Part shown: piece by piece, positions 26,191-36,047 of the stretch
How positions within the stretch are numbered: position 1 is the stretch's first letter
How the letters are laid out: each line of letters begins with the position of its first letter
Origin: Cubamyces lactineus
Lineage: Eukaryota; Basidiomycota; Agaricomycetes; Polyporales; Polyporaceae
Reading direction: 5' to 3'
Length of the DNA stretch: 64,000 nt
Assembly: GCA_022376465.1 (NCBI GenBank)
Contig: JACDTU010000017.1
Coordinates: 496,001-560,000 of the forward strand
Notes under the pieces: model-generated
The model's database searches: none
What the model saw: only the letters and a program-made list of their open reading frames with translations
What the model was told of the DNA's origin: nothing
Made by a program: the position numbers and the translations under genes

Positions 26191-26847
26191 GTATTTGAGT
26201 AGGGAATGCATGTGTCCGCGCAATCGTGTACCGATAGCAGAAACAGCGGTTCGAGTGCCCGTATGAATCTCAGCGGGCAGGCGAGGATGATATCGACTTG
26301 TTTAATTCGCGGGACGCGCTCTTCACAACCCACAAGTACTCGAAAATCCCAGTTTGAGGATGAGGTGGTAGTAGGCAGCATATGACGAAGAGGCGAAACA
26401 AGGTGGCAGAAATCTTGGCATGGGCTGTTTACTGCTCACTCTACCCCCAATCTCTAGACCTCCGGCAGCCGCACAGCTCCCGGATATATACGCGCATCGT
26501 TGGGGGCTCCGAACAGGCGACATTCCCAACATCTCGCGCGATCCTTACATGATTCATGCACGGTTGCTTGAGTCAGACTTCTCATGCACGTCAGCGGCCG
26601 ACATCTCGAGAAGTTGAAGTATTCGGAATTCGACGGATCGTACGAGGCTTCTATATACATCGCGCAGTCCATTACGTGTCGCGTTCTGTATAGAGGCGAG
26701 CTGAACAACCGGGCGTTCTACCAGGGGAGTCACAATAGGACCGCACATGACTCGCCTTGGTCAGGGTATCGAGCTTCGCACTTCGCCAATGCCAATGTTG
26801 TGGGGCAGGGGAGAGGGGGGAAAGGGTTGTGAGCGTTTTACTAGGAA

Positions 26848-26854
26848 TATATAG
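26848..26854 (+). promoter_or_regulatory. TATA box of oxidoreductase copy 1
   Basis: TATATAG stands 78 bp upstream of the ATG at 26932, a normal distance for a fungal core promoter. It is flanked by AGGAA and ATACGC, with no other TATA-like string between it and the start codon. Confidence 0.5.
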
Positions 26855-26931
26855 ATACGCACTTCGACGCAAGCTGGTGGTGGTGTCAAACATCAATGCA
26901 CACTTGCGCCATCGCACCGTCTACTCACACC

Positions 26932-28090
26932 ATGTCAAACGAACGACCTCTTGTGCTGATATTGGGAGCGACCGGGCGTACCGGACAAAGTATAGTCAAG
27001 GGACTTCTTGCGACCGAGAAATTCGTCCGTTCATCTTCCTCGTCAAATATGAGCGTGTGCTGACTTCGTTTTATTACCCAGCGTGTTGCGGCGCTCGTGC
27101 GCCCTGAATCCATCGCCAAGCCGGTCGTCGAGACGTTCCGTCAGTCAGGTGTCGAGATCCGCACCGGGCACCTCAGTGACTCCATGGAGAAGCTCACAGA
27201 GGCTCTCGCCGGTGTCGACATCTTCATTAGCACCGTCGTTCCATGGCTCATCGCGGACCAGAAGGTGGCTTTTCTCGCCGCAAAGGCAGCTGGGGTAAAG
27301 CGCATCATCCCATGCGACTTCGCGACTCCGGGGGAGAGAGGCCTCAGGCAGCTTCTTGATCAGGTCCGTATGCGCGGCGTACTAGTGTCGTCGTGTGGGG
27401 CATTGAATTTACCTACGTATGCTCCCAGAAATTGGCGATCCGCGACTTCATCAAGGAGATCCAGGTGCCGTTTACGTTCGTCGACGTCGGTTGGTGGATG
27501 CAGCTCTCGTTGCCTATGCCTGAGCGGAGCAGCGGGCTGATGAAAGAGCGGATGAACATCCTGTATGGGGGAGGGCACAACCGCACGCTCGTTACGGACC
27601 TGAACCACATTGGGACGTATATGGCGCGGATCGTAGCGGATTCTCGGACGGTTAACCAAGCCGTGATCATATGGGAGGAAGAGGTCACGCAGCTGGAGTC
27701 TCTCGAAATTGGGTACCGCTACTCAGGCGAAGGCGACTCCCTTCGGGACAAGAGAGTGTCTGTAGGTGGTGCTTCCCTAAGCCAGAGCCTGAGTATCGCT
27801 GAGGCTCACCGCGATATAATTCATAGGTTTCGGCAGATGCTCTCGAACAGGCTGTGGCTGCGGCCAAGGAAGAGCATTCGAAGTATCCCACCAACGTGTT
27901 GGTCCACTTGAACCTCACATGGTTGGAGTACATGTTCAGCCTCCACATTCTTGAAGAGAACACCCTGGAGAATGCTAAGCGATTGGGATACCTCGACGCG
28001 CAAGAGCTATATCCGGACGTACCAAAGCATTCGCTGGAACAGTACGCGAAGGAGTTCTATGGAATGGAAAATCCTGGAGAAGTGTTCTGA
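26932..28090 (+). CDS. Isoflavone reductase-like NAD(P)-dependent oxidoreductase, copy 1 (NmrA family)
   Basis: Four exons, 26932-27024, 27082-27363, 27429-27761 and 27827-28090, give 323 residues. The N-terminus has the dinucleotide-binding loop GATGRTG (residues 12-18) after a hydrophobic strand, followed by ALVRPES, GVDIFIST and GVKRIIPCDFATPG, the pattern of isoflavone-reductase/phenylcoumaran-benzylic-ether-reductase-like atypical short-chain reductases. VDVGWWMQLSLP and HIGTYMARIVAD are present. It is probably a cytosolic reductase of an aromatic or phenolic compound; the substrate is unknown. Exon lengths (93, 282, 333) are identical in all three copies, showing tandem duplication. The first donor is GTCCGT, which departs from the usual GTRNGT. 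It is also slightly more diverged than copies 2 and 3 (for example GHLSDS for GDxxDx). Confidence 0.93.
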
Positions 28091-29396
28091 GCAGGTTCTA
28101 CCAGCACTCATACTGGTTTTAAGTCAACCGACGTATTTCTGAACGTGTCGTACCACTTCTTGGTGTGTTCGCCCTACGTCTCTTTCGTTATAGCGCATAC
28201 TTGTGTACATGTTGTTGGAGATTTCCGATGCGAGCTGTTCGTGTGTTTGCTTGTAACGCAATAGGCGGAATCCGGATGGTATAGGTCGAGGATCCGGAGG
28301 AACCTCTGCCAGGCCCGTTGTTGGGCGCCTCACGCCATAACCGAAACTTACGTCAGAGAGCGGCCCTAACCCTAGGCTCTGAGTGGCTCTCAAAACAAGT
28401 CTTTTTGGAGTTTAGTACTCGAGTGAGTATCGTCTCCCTCTTATGGACTCCTCTTGGGTCCACCGCTCACTACATGCGCCGACATTGCGTGCAAGGCGAC
28501 AGAATACCGAAGTCAGCGTACACATCTTCCCTCTCGGACACTGCCCGCCAGCTTCTTAGTCACATTCCTTGCTTGTCGGGCACGCTTGCATGAAGTTCTC
28601 CTCGGCACTGCGAATTAGGGCAGAGAAGATGGTTCACTCATCTGTTACAACAGGTTTCGGCTTTCACCTGCATTGGTACCAGGCCTCCCATTGCAGCGCT
28701 GCGGCTTGCATTCTGCCAAGACGTGTTCGACGTCAGTCGCGAGATGGTCACTTGAACGCCATTTCACAGACTTCGGGCGCCGTAGTCGCCTGTGCTGATA
28801 TATACGGATCGGCTTGGCCAGGATCTCCCAATCCGTCGTCTTCGGACACTTCGCTCAGCCTGCAGAATCCCCGATGACGCCGACAGAGTCAATGGCCTTG
28901 AACGCGCCACGAAACCGCCGAAGACCAAGATGAATATCAGCGCGTAAAGTTCGTTGATGTGGATATGCTAACACGGCTTCGGAGGCTCGGGCTCTCGACA
29001 TAATCGTCTTACAGCTGGCGGCCGCCCCTCCGTGAGATGCCGTGGAGAATCTACATCGGTATATGACAAAGTGCTGTAGCTTCCGTTCCCCATGGCTGTT
29101 GCCAAGAATTCAACGTGCAATTGCCCAAGCCCAAGAAAAGAACCGGGAGCGAGAGGCTCCTTCAATATGAATCGGGCCCTCCCATGTGGAAGTTGCCCTC
29201 GGTCTTAGATCTCAGAGTGGAGGGGCCCGATCGGCCTTAAGTACGGGATATCCACTTCGTGCTTCGTCATGTCCCGATAGACGGGATATCGCAACGTTCG
29301 TACCAGAGGTACATAAGTGCGGTGAGTGCTCGCCGCAAAACATTCCACCACATCTAGTATCCATCCTTCATCTGCACGATCATATCATCATCTATC
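28091..29396. other. Intergenic region with a GC-rich inverted repeat
   Basis: No coding frame is supported in these 1.3 kb between oxidoreductase copies 1 and 2. An imperfect inverted repeat lies at 29171-29231, with left arm ATCGGGCCCTCCCA and a right arm ending GGAGGGGCCCGAT. It could form a stem-loop about 170 bp upstream of copy 2. Confidence 0.5.
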
Positions 29397-30577
29397 ATGG
29401 CCAGCGAGCGACCTCTTGTGCTTATAGCTGGAGCCACGGGACGTACCGGTAAGAGCATCGTAAACGGGCTTCTCGCTTCCGGTAACTTCGTCTGTACATC
29501 TTCCCTGTGGACCACAAGCATGCACTGATTGCATCCACCAACTAGCGCATTGCGGCACTCGTGCGCCCAGAGTCAGTCTCCAAGCCCGCTACGGAGACGA
29601 TCCGCAAAGCTGGTGTCGAGATCCGCGTCGGCGACATCAACGACAGCGTGGAGAAGCTCACGGAGGTTCTCACCGGGGTCGACGTCTTCATCAGCGTCGT
29701 CGTCGGATGGCTCATCGAAGAGCAGAGGGGTGTAATCCGCGCCGCGAAGGCAGCTGGCGTCAAGCGCGTCATCCCATGCGACTTCGCCACTCCAGGCGAC
29801 AAGGGCGTTCGGGAACTTCATGACCAGGTACGCGTGCGCGCATGTTCAGAGCCCGTTCGCAGTGAGCATGGTGCCATCATGAGCTCATTCTGACTTCTCC
29901 TCGACGCGCCTCGCGTATACAGAAACTCGGGATTCGCGAGTTCATCCAGGAGCTCGGAGTGCCATACACCTTCATCGACGTCGGCTGGTGGATGCAGATC
30001 ACTCTGCCTCTGCCAGAGCGGAGTAAGAGCCCACTGAAAGATCGCATAAACACGATCTGGGGCGACGGCAACAACCGAATGCTCGTGACAAACCTCAACC
30101 GTATTGGGACGTACGTCGCACGGATCATCGCTGACCCTCGAACTCTCAACCACGCCGTCATGATATGGGAGGACGAGCCCACTCAGTTGGAGACGCGTGA
30201 GATCGGGGAGCGCGTTTCGGGCGAAGGCGATGCGCTCAAGGCGCAGAGAATATATGTGCGTTGCTCGTTCTAGTGCCGAAAGGATTTTTGCTGAGTGATG
30301 TTGTGCGTAGGTCTCCGCGGATGCACTGAGACAGGAGCTCGCAGAGGCGAAGGCAGCACGTGCGAAGGACCCGGATAACCTCGCGGCCAAGTTGACCATC
30401 GTGGTGACCGAGTACATGCTCAGCATCCACATCCTCGAGGAGAATTCGTTGAAGAACGCCAAGCGGTTGGGGTACCTTGATGTCCGAGAGCTATACCCCG
30501 ACATGCCAAAGCATACGTTAGAGGAATACGCTCAGGAATTCTACGCAGTGGAAGACCCCGGCAGCACATATGCGTAG
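29397..30577 (+). CDS. Isoflavone reductase-like NAD(P)-dependent oxidoreductase, copy 2 (NmrA family)
   Basis: Four exons, 29397-29489, 29546-29827, 29923-30255 and 30311-30577, give 324 residues. It starts MASERPLVLIAGATGRTG, with the Rossmann glycine motif at residues 12-18. It keeps GVEIRVGDINDS, GVKRVIPCDFATPGDKG, the VDVGWWMQITLPLPERS segment and the C-terminal ILEENSLKNAKRLGYLD block seen in all copies. The expected role is NAD(P)H-dependent reduction of a small aromatic or similar compound in the cytosol, inferred from the family. The intron positions and phases equal those of copies 1 and 3. The first donor is GTCTGT. The polysaccharide lyase-like gene begins only 354 bp downstream on the same strand. 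Confidence 0.93.
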
Positions 30578-30931
30578 ATCAGTACTCGGCAGTATTGTTG
30601 ATTAATTGCAATGTGAGAGGCGCTTGCGTTAACTACGACGGCGTTGGGGCAGTGTTCCGACAATGACTAGGGAGTCCAAGTCAAAGCCACCCGTCAATCG
30701 TAAGTACAGTAAGCACGTCGTTTGACTTTACTGCCCAGTGTACTAGGTCACCCAACATCAATCCATCGTGCGCGAATATGGGTAACTAACCACCTAACGA
30801 AGCCCTCGCACTCTGCCAGAAACCGCTTTTTTAAGTTCTGGCCATTACCTGAGTTGGAGGGTGCCCTTGAGCGCTTCAATGGTATTAACAGCAACCACCA
30901 CCATCATTTTCGCCCGAAACCCGCGTAGTAC

Positions 30932-32128
30932 ATGAACATGGCGGCAACAGACTTGTTTCAAGTACCCGCGTCGAGGATCCTTCTCGGATTTACTACCTCT
31001 AACATCGTGGCCTCCCCGAACATCTCGGTAGTACCACTATCTGACAAAGCCCTCGGTGTCCACAAAGTCACGCACAGCACAACGCACAACCTAGTTCAGC
31101 CCCCGGTGCCAGTGCATGACGACCCATCGCAGCTTGCATGGGAGGCTGTATTCTCCGAAGGCAGCATCAACCCAGGCAACAAGACCGCTCCGCCCGGCGG
31201 GTTCGGGTTCTACTTGCGAGGCACTCCAGCTTTCGTTGAGGCCTTGGCGAATCCTGCGATAAACGGGGAGGTCGTGATGGGGTATGACGTTCTGTTTGAA
31301 CAAGACTTTCACTTCCAGAAGGGCGGGAAACTGCCTGGAATATGTAGGCCTTCTTCTTTTATGTGTTGCAAGACTGCCTGAGGCTGACCTTGAGGCTTGG
31401 ATGCCAATGGTCTTCCTAGACGGCGGTGTCGGTGACTCTGCATATGGCTGTACCGGAGGTAGACAGACAGATCGGTGCAAGTGCTTTAACCTTCGACTGA
31501 TGTGGCGGTATGTAAAGAGCATGCGAAAACCTCGCACTACGAGCCTATACTCATGAGAAGCCGCAGGGAACTCGGCGACGGGGAATTGTACGCCTATCTT
31601 CCACATACTGAGCGGAACACCGAACGACTACTGGAGGTTCCACCGCGGTCGATCCAGCACCCAGACTACGGCTTCTCTGTTGGCAGAGGGGCTTGGAGGT
31701 TCCCATCAGGGAGATGGACACGCATTACCGAGCGCGTAAGAATGAATGACTTGAACGAAGAAAACGGTCAGCTACGTCTGTTATGACCGACTTGGGGTTA
31801 TTTCTCTGATATCTGTGCCATACACGAGCAGGGGAAATCGAGGTCTTCGTCGATGGCGAATCGGTCCTGCTTGCCACTGGCCTGGTCCTACGCACCGATG
31901 AAGGTCCTGACGCACGCATGCAAGGACTTCACTTCCAGACTTTCTTCGGAGGCGCGTGAACCCTAGCCATTTTGACGTCTCTCGTAATTCCCAGGCTAAT
32001 GCGCGTCCATCACAGGAAGTAGTCCTGAATGGGCCTCTTCGAAGACCCAGTGCGCATGGTTCGCCAATGTCTCTGGAGCCATTCTCAAGCCGGGATCAGC
32101 GCCTAAGGCCCAACATGACGAACTGTAG
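30932..32128 (+). CDS. Polysaccharide lyase family 14-like protein
   Basis: Five exons, 30932-31343, 31420-31507, 31567-31766, 31832-31955 and 32020-32128, give 310 residues. Motifs of the PL14 fold appear in order: WEAVFSEGSINPGN, PPGGFGFYLRG, VMGYDVLFEQDFHF, GGKLPGI split to YGGVGDSAYGCTGG (exon 1/2), FNLRLMWR (exon 2/3), GDGELYAYLP, and GLHFQTFFGG followed by SPEWASS and AWFANVSGAIL. PL14 enzymes cleave glucuronate-type polysaccharides by beta-elimination; the actual substrate here is unknown. No signal peptide is visible (start MNMAATDLFQVPAS), so secretion by the classical route is doubtful. The last junction is uncertain: GC|GTGAAC with acceptor GAAG at 32019 is used here, while a GC donor one codon earlier with the CACAG acceptor at 32015 would give FFGGSSPEWASS. 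Confidence 0.88.
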
Positions 32129-32340
32129 ACGGCATTCCTGGCGTCTAATGACGTTCTCTCGCAATCGTGTACTGATGCAAGATTAGCAAGGGGTGTGTAG
32201 TGACAAATGCTTCCGGGATTTGCAGGGGTCGCCTGCAGCAGTAGCTATCGCCATGATCGACGGTGCACTCTGGTTCGCAATCTGACTGCGTTACTCACCG
32301 CCGCTTGACCGGGTTTTGGATTGCGGGTGCTCAGGCGCTT

Positions 32341-32361
32341 GAGAGAGAGAGAGAGAGAGAA
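32341..32361 (+). repeat. (GA)10 microsatellite
   Basis: Ten GA units followed by A, in the interval between the lyase-like gene and oxidoreductase copy 3. GAGA runs can be exon-free promoter elements or simple slippage products; no function is shown. Confidence 0.95.
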
Positions 32362-32496
32362 GCCGCTTGACACATGCAAGGTTACGCAGGTGTCCCGGAA
32401 TGTACGATCTCGCAACTGCCTTAGTCACTAGAAGATTCGACGCAGCTGCCACTACTACTACAAGTCAATGCCCGAGTAATCGGGGATCTACTATAC

Positions 32497-32502
32497 TATA
32501 AA
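32497..32502 (+). promoter_or_regulatory. TATA box of oxidoreductase copy 3
   Basis: TATAAA stands 114 bp before the ATG at 32611 and is followed by a pyrimidine-rich leader. The spacing fits a fungal core promoter. Copy 2 has no comparable TATA element in the same place. Confidence 0.5.
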
Positions 32503-32610
32503 GCCTGAGAGACTCGGCACCACTACGTTCATTAACTCGTCGATCTCCTCTGCACAGAACCGCTACCCTCGTCTTACACTCAACAGTTGTCTTTAGCATC
32601 GATATCTAAC

Positions 32611-33772
32611 ATGGCAAGTGATCGGCCTCTCGTTCTTGTCCTCGGCGCTACCGGACATACCGGTGGTAGCATCGTCAACGGCCTTGTTGCATCCGGCAAC
32701 TTCGTATGTTCATCTTCCTTACGACCTTTCATCGTACGCTAACACAACTTCGCCATCAGCGAGTCGCAGCCCTCGTTCGCCCCGCATCCTCCTCCAAACC
32801 CGCCGCTGAGGCTCTCCGCGCTTCAGGGGTGGAAATTCGCGTGGGCGATCTGTTCGACGGCGTGGAGAAGCTGACGAGCGCACTCGCCGGCGTCGACGTC
32901 CTCATCAGCGCAGTCACAGCGTTCGTAGTCGAGCATCAGAAGGACGTGTTCCGAGCAGCCAAAGCTGCAGGCGTGAAGCGCGTCGTCCCGTGCGACTTTG
33001 GTACGCCTGGTGCTCGGGGTATCAGGAAGCTGCACGACCAGGTGAGTACATCTACTGCTTGATTTCTTCCTGACCCTCGATCTAAACACCCGTCTCTTCA
33101 CAGAAACTCGCCATTCGAGACTTTGTGAAGGAGCTCGGCGTGCCGTACACATTCATCGACGTCGGCTGGTGGATGCAGCTTTCCCTGCCGCTCCCGGAGC
33201 GCAGCAAGTCGTTCATGAAGACGGCCTCGTACGAGGTGTACGGCTCGGGCGATAACCGCATGCTCATGACAGACCTGGAACACATCGGGACGTACGTCGC
33301 GCGCATCGTCGCAGACCCGCGTACACTCAATCACGCGGTGATGGTGTGGGAGGACGAGCGGACGCAGCTTGAGATGCACGAAATTGGGGAGAGTATCTCG
33401 GGAGAGGGGGACGCGCTCAAGGCGAAGCGAGTCTACGTGAGTTGTTGGTCATCTCTATTCGTCTCTCCGAAGTGTTGACTGAACAATCCTGGTGATACGT
33501 ATTAGGTTTCCGCCGAGGAGGTTGAGAAGAGGCTTGCTGGTTTCCTTGAAGCGGAGGCCCGGAATCCCGAGGACTTCATGGCGCATGTCATGGTGTCCTC
33601 GACGGAATACCAGAAGAGCATGCACCTCCTCCACGAGAACACGCTGGAGAACGCGAAGCGCCTGGGGTACCTCGACGCGCAGGAGCTGTACCCTGACATA
33701 CCGAAGCAGACTCTGGTGGATTTCGCAAAGAAGTTCTATGCGGCGGAGGAACCTGCTGTAACTTATGAATAG
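32611..33772 (+). CDS. Isoflavone reductase-like NAD(P)-dependent oxidoreductase, copy 3 (NmrA family)
   Basis: Four exons, 32611-32703, 32760-33041, 33104-33436 and 33506-33772, give 324 residues. The Rossmann loop reads GATGHTG (residues 12-18; His replaces the Arg of copies 1 and 2, a position near the NADP phosphate in related reductases). GVEIRVGDLFDG, GVKRVVPCDFGTPG, VDVGWWMQLSLPLPERS and HIGTYVARIVADPRT are conserved. This copy has the most GC-rich third codon positions and the most regular splice donors (GTATGT, GTGAGT, GTGAGT), suggesting it is well maintained. It is probably a cytosolic reductase of unknown substrate. The polysaccharide lyase-like gene separates it from copy 2. Confidence 0.94.
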
Positions 33773-34862
33773 GGGGATTTGTTGAGCTTCTCTACTTACC
33801 CACCTCTTGCTCTTGATATCATCTCGGGAAAGACGACTCTGACGCAGATGTACGATAGTGAATGATCCATACCTTTCATCCCAGTACCACGTAGTAACTC
33901 CCCGCGCCAGGTTCTATGTAGTGCCACTTGAGACCACGGGAAACGTAAGGGTACGCTGGATGCAGGTAACTATCTTCGTTGTGCAATGGACTTACACTTC
34001 ATCAATGCTTCATCACCGCCAAATCCCATCCAAACGTCGCGCCTAGCGCCCTGATCAAAGTGACGGGCATGTTCCAATAGGCAACGAGGATGATTAGCAG
34101 AGGTAACGAAGCGTCTCGGAGAGGTCAATGAGGCTGTGACTGCCGGACTGCCGGTGTGGGTCTCGCCCCATTGCATCATATAATGATTGAGCACAGAACT
34201 CGCAACTGACGGTTGAGCTCCTATAGCTCTCAGGGACCGGTGCTGTTATTGAACACATCAGCTATATGACATTCGGAGGACGTACTTTGTATGTTACTTT
34301 AGACGAGAGTGTGGTGGTGGAAGCTGCTCAGAAATCGAGCCAAGGTCACTAAGCGCTCCTGAAGTATCTCCATCACTTTTGTTAGCGGCGAAGGCGCTCA
34401 CCCCATGGCCAGCTGAACATGAGGAACTTCACAACTTTCGCACATATCACAACAAGTGAAAGCATATACGTATGATGCTATTGATTGGCCCGCAAGATCA
34501 GTCGATGAACGACAAATATCTACGCCGAATTCAATCGTAAGGGTGCTTCCAGGCAGTGGCCAGCCGAAATGCGTAGTGTGTGAAGAAATTAGCGCAACTG
34601 CGCGTCGCGGACGTGGTATAGAATAAATAAAGCAAACAGCTTGTGTTCGAAAGCGAGAAGGGTTGTGGAGGAAAGCGAATGAAGTAATGTACAGTGTGTT
34701 TGTAGTTCTTCCGACGTCCGCGAAGAGAGAAACGAATTAAGGTGAATGATAAATATGCATACAAAGCATGGGCGATCCGAGAGCGTAGAGCATAGAGCAG
34801 GGCGTAGTCGATCATAGTCGTGTTGACATAGAGGTGGACGGAGAGGGCTCAGGGCGGAGGGC
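33773..34862. other. Intergenic region, nothing recognised
   Basis: About 1.1 kb between the convergent oxidoreductase copy 3 and the small membrane protein gene. It should hold both 3' untranslated regions. The part near 34600-34760 is AT-richer (AATAAATAAAG at 34622), compatible with polyadenylation signals. No coding frame is supported. Confidence 0.5.
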
Positions 34863-35489
34863 CTATGGGCCAGTGCTGTCGCTGAAGACACTCCCATCGT
34901 GATAGTATGCGGGCGGAGGGTTGCCTTCGACGTCAGGCTCGACGTAGCCACGGGTGGTGAGCTCCCCAGGCCTGAGCTTCTTTTCCTTGGTGTTTACGCG
35001 GGAGTATGTTGTGAAATCCCGTGTCAGGTCGAGAGATTGGTTGGGAACAGCGGTGGCATCGTGGAACGACCATCCGCCATCTGAGCGCCTGTATGCGACG
35101 CGCATGTTTTGGCCGGGTTGATGCACTAAGGTGCGGTTGCGTTAAGGTCAACACGACGAACAACTCCACGCAAACTACGGGAACGCACCGAACTTTGGCA
35201 CCTCCAGTTCTGGCGTATCCACCCCGAACGGTGTCACACGAGCAGCCAGATGATTTGGGTCGACAGATACCATATAGGTTCGCCGGTGAGACGAGATCTC
35301 CGCTGCAATCTCCTGCGCCCTCTTGCGCTTGTAACGTCGTCGAACGAAGTATACCGCAAGACCGCCGAACACTAGCGCAGCAACGACAGCAAGAGATATG
35401 CCCAGAGCTAGCGTAGTTGCGCTCTTCGACTGCGAGGGAGTAATAGTGGCGGAAGCTGAGCTCGTGGCGCTGCTCGTTGTTGTAGACAT
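34863..35489 (-). CDS. Small single-pass membrane protein of unknown function
   Basis: Two exons, 35489-35189 and 35125-34863, with a 63-nt intron (GTGCGT...CTTAG), give 187 residues. A Ser/Thr-rich N-terminus (residues 1-25) precedes one transmembrane helix (about 27-48, ALGISLAVVAALVFGGLAVY) and a strongly basic stop-transfer segment (VRRRYKRKR), so the N-terminus is probably outside and the C-terminus cytosolic. The soluble tail contains Pro- and Tyr-rich stretches (NPPPAYYHDG near the end), a PPxY-like element that could recruit WW-domain proteins such as Rsp5-type ubiquitin ligases (inference). I recognise the type (Ser/Thr-rich mid2-like or generic fungal membrane anchor) but not a specific family. 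An upstream GTGAGT...TGTAG pair may mark a 5' leader intron. Confidence 0.75.
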
Positions 35490-36047
35490 GGTCGGTTGAG
35501 ATTGAAGATCGCCAGGCTGGACTCAGTCTACAGGACATACATTAGCTCCGAACGCGTTTCGCGTTCTAGACAGGTTTCAAGAGCACTCACCACTGCTATG
35601 GACGCGAGAAAATGAACGAAAGGAGAGGAAAAAGGAGCGTGCGCGCAAATGAAGGCTGGCGAGGGATCGCGGCGGCGCACAAGGTGGCGTTCTTATAATC
35701 CCGTCTGGTCTGACACCGGTACCCGATTGATGCGCTGTTCTTCGCAACGAATGACGCCTAGAGAGACCTCAGCTCATCAAAAGCCAAAGATGGTCAGTGT
35801 CCAGAACCCAGTGCAGAGCAGGCGGCGTGTGTGCGATTCTGTGCAGATCACCCAACGAATGATGGAGATGACCGTCGGCGTCCAACGCGTCCGGGGTACA
35901 TCAAGCGCTCATTGTCCCCGCGCCTCTTCCGTAGGCGTCTGCAAATAGGCGCCCATTTAGGGCTCTCGAGTCTCGAGACTGGCTTTGACTCGCTGCTCGA
36001 CGATCGCCTCGACGACCACGACCCTATCCTTGACATTCGCGTCAACC

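Noticed and set aside
26454..26720. Possible exon-4 relic of a fourth oxidoreductase (GTCAGCGGCCGACATC...).
   Set aside because: Similarity to exon 4 is limited to a few bases and does not continue; kept out of the relic coordinates.
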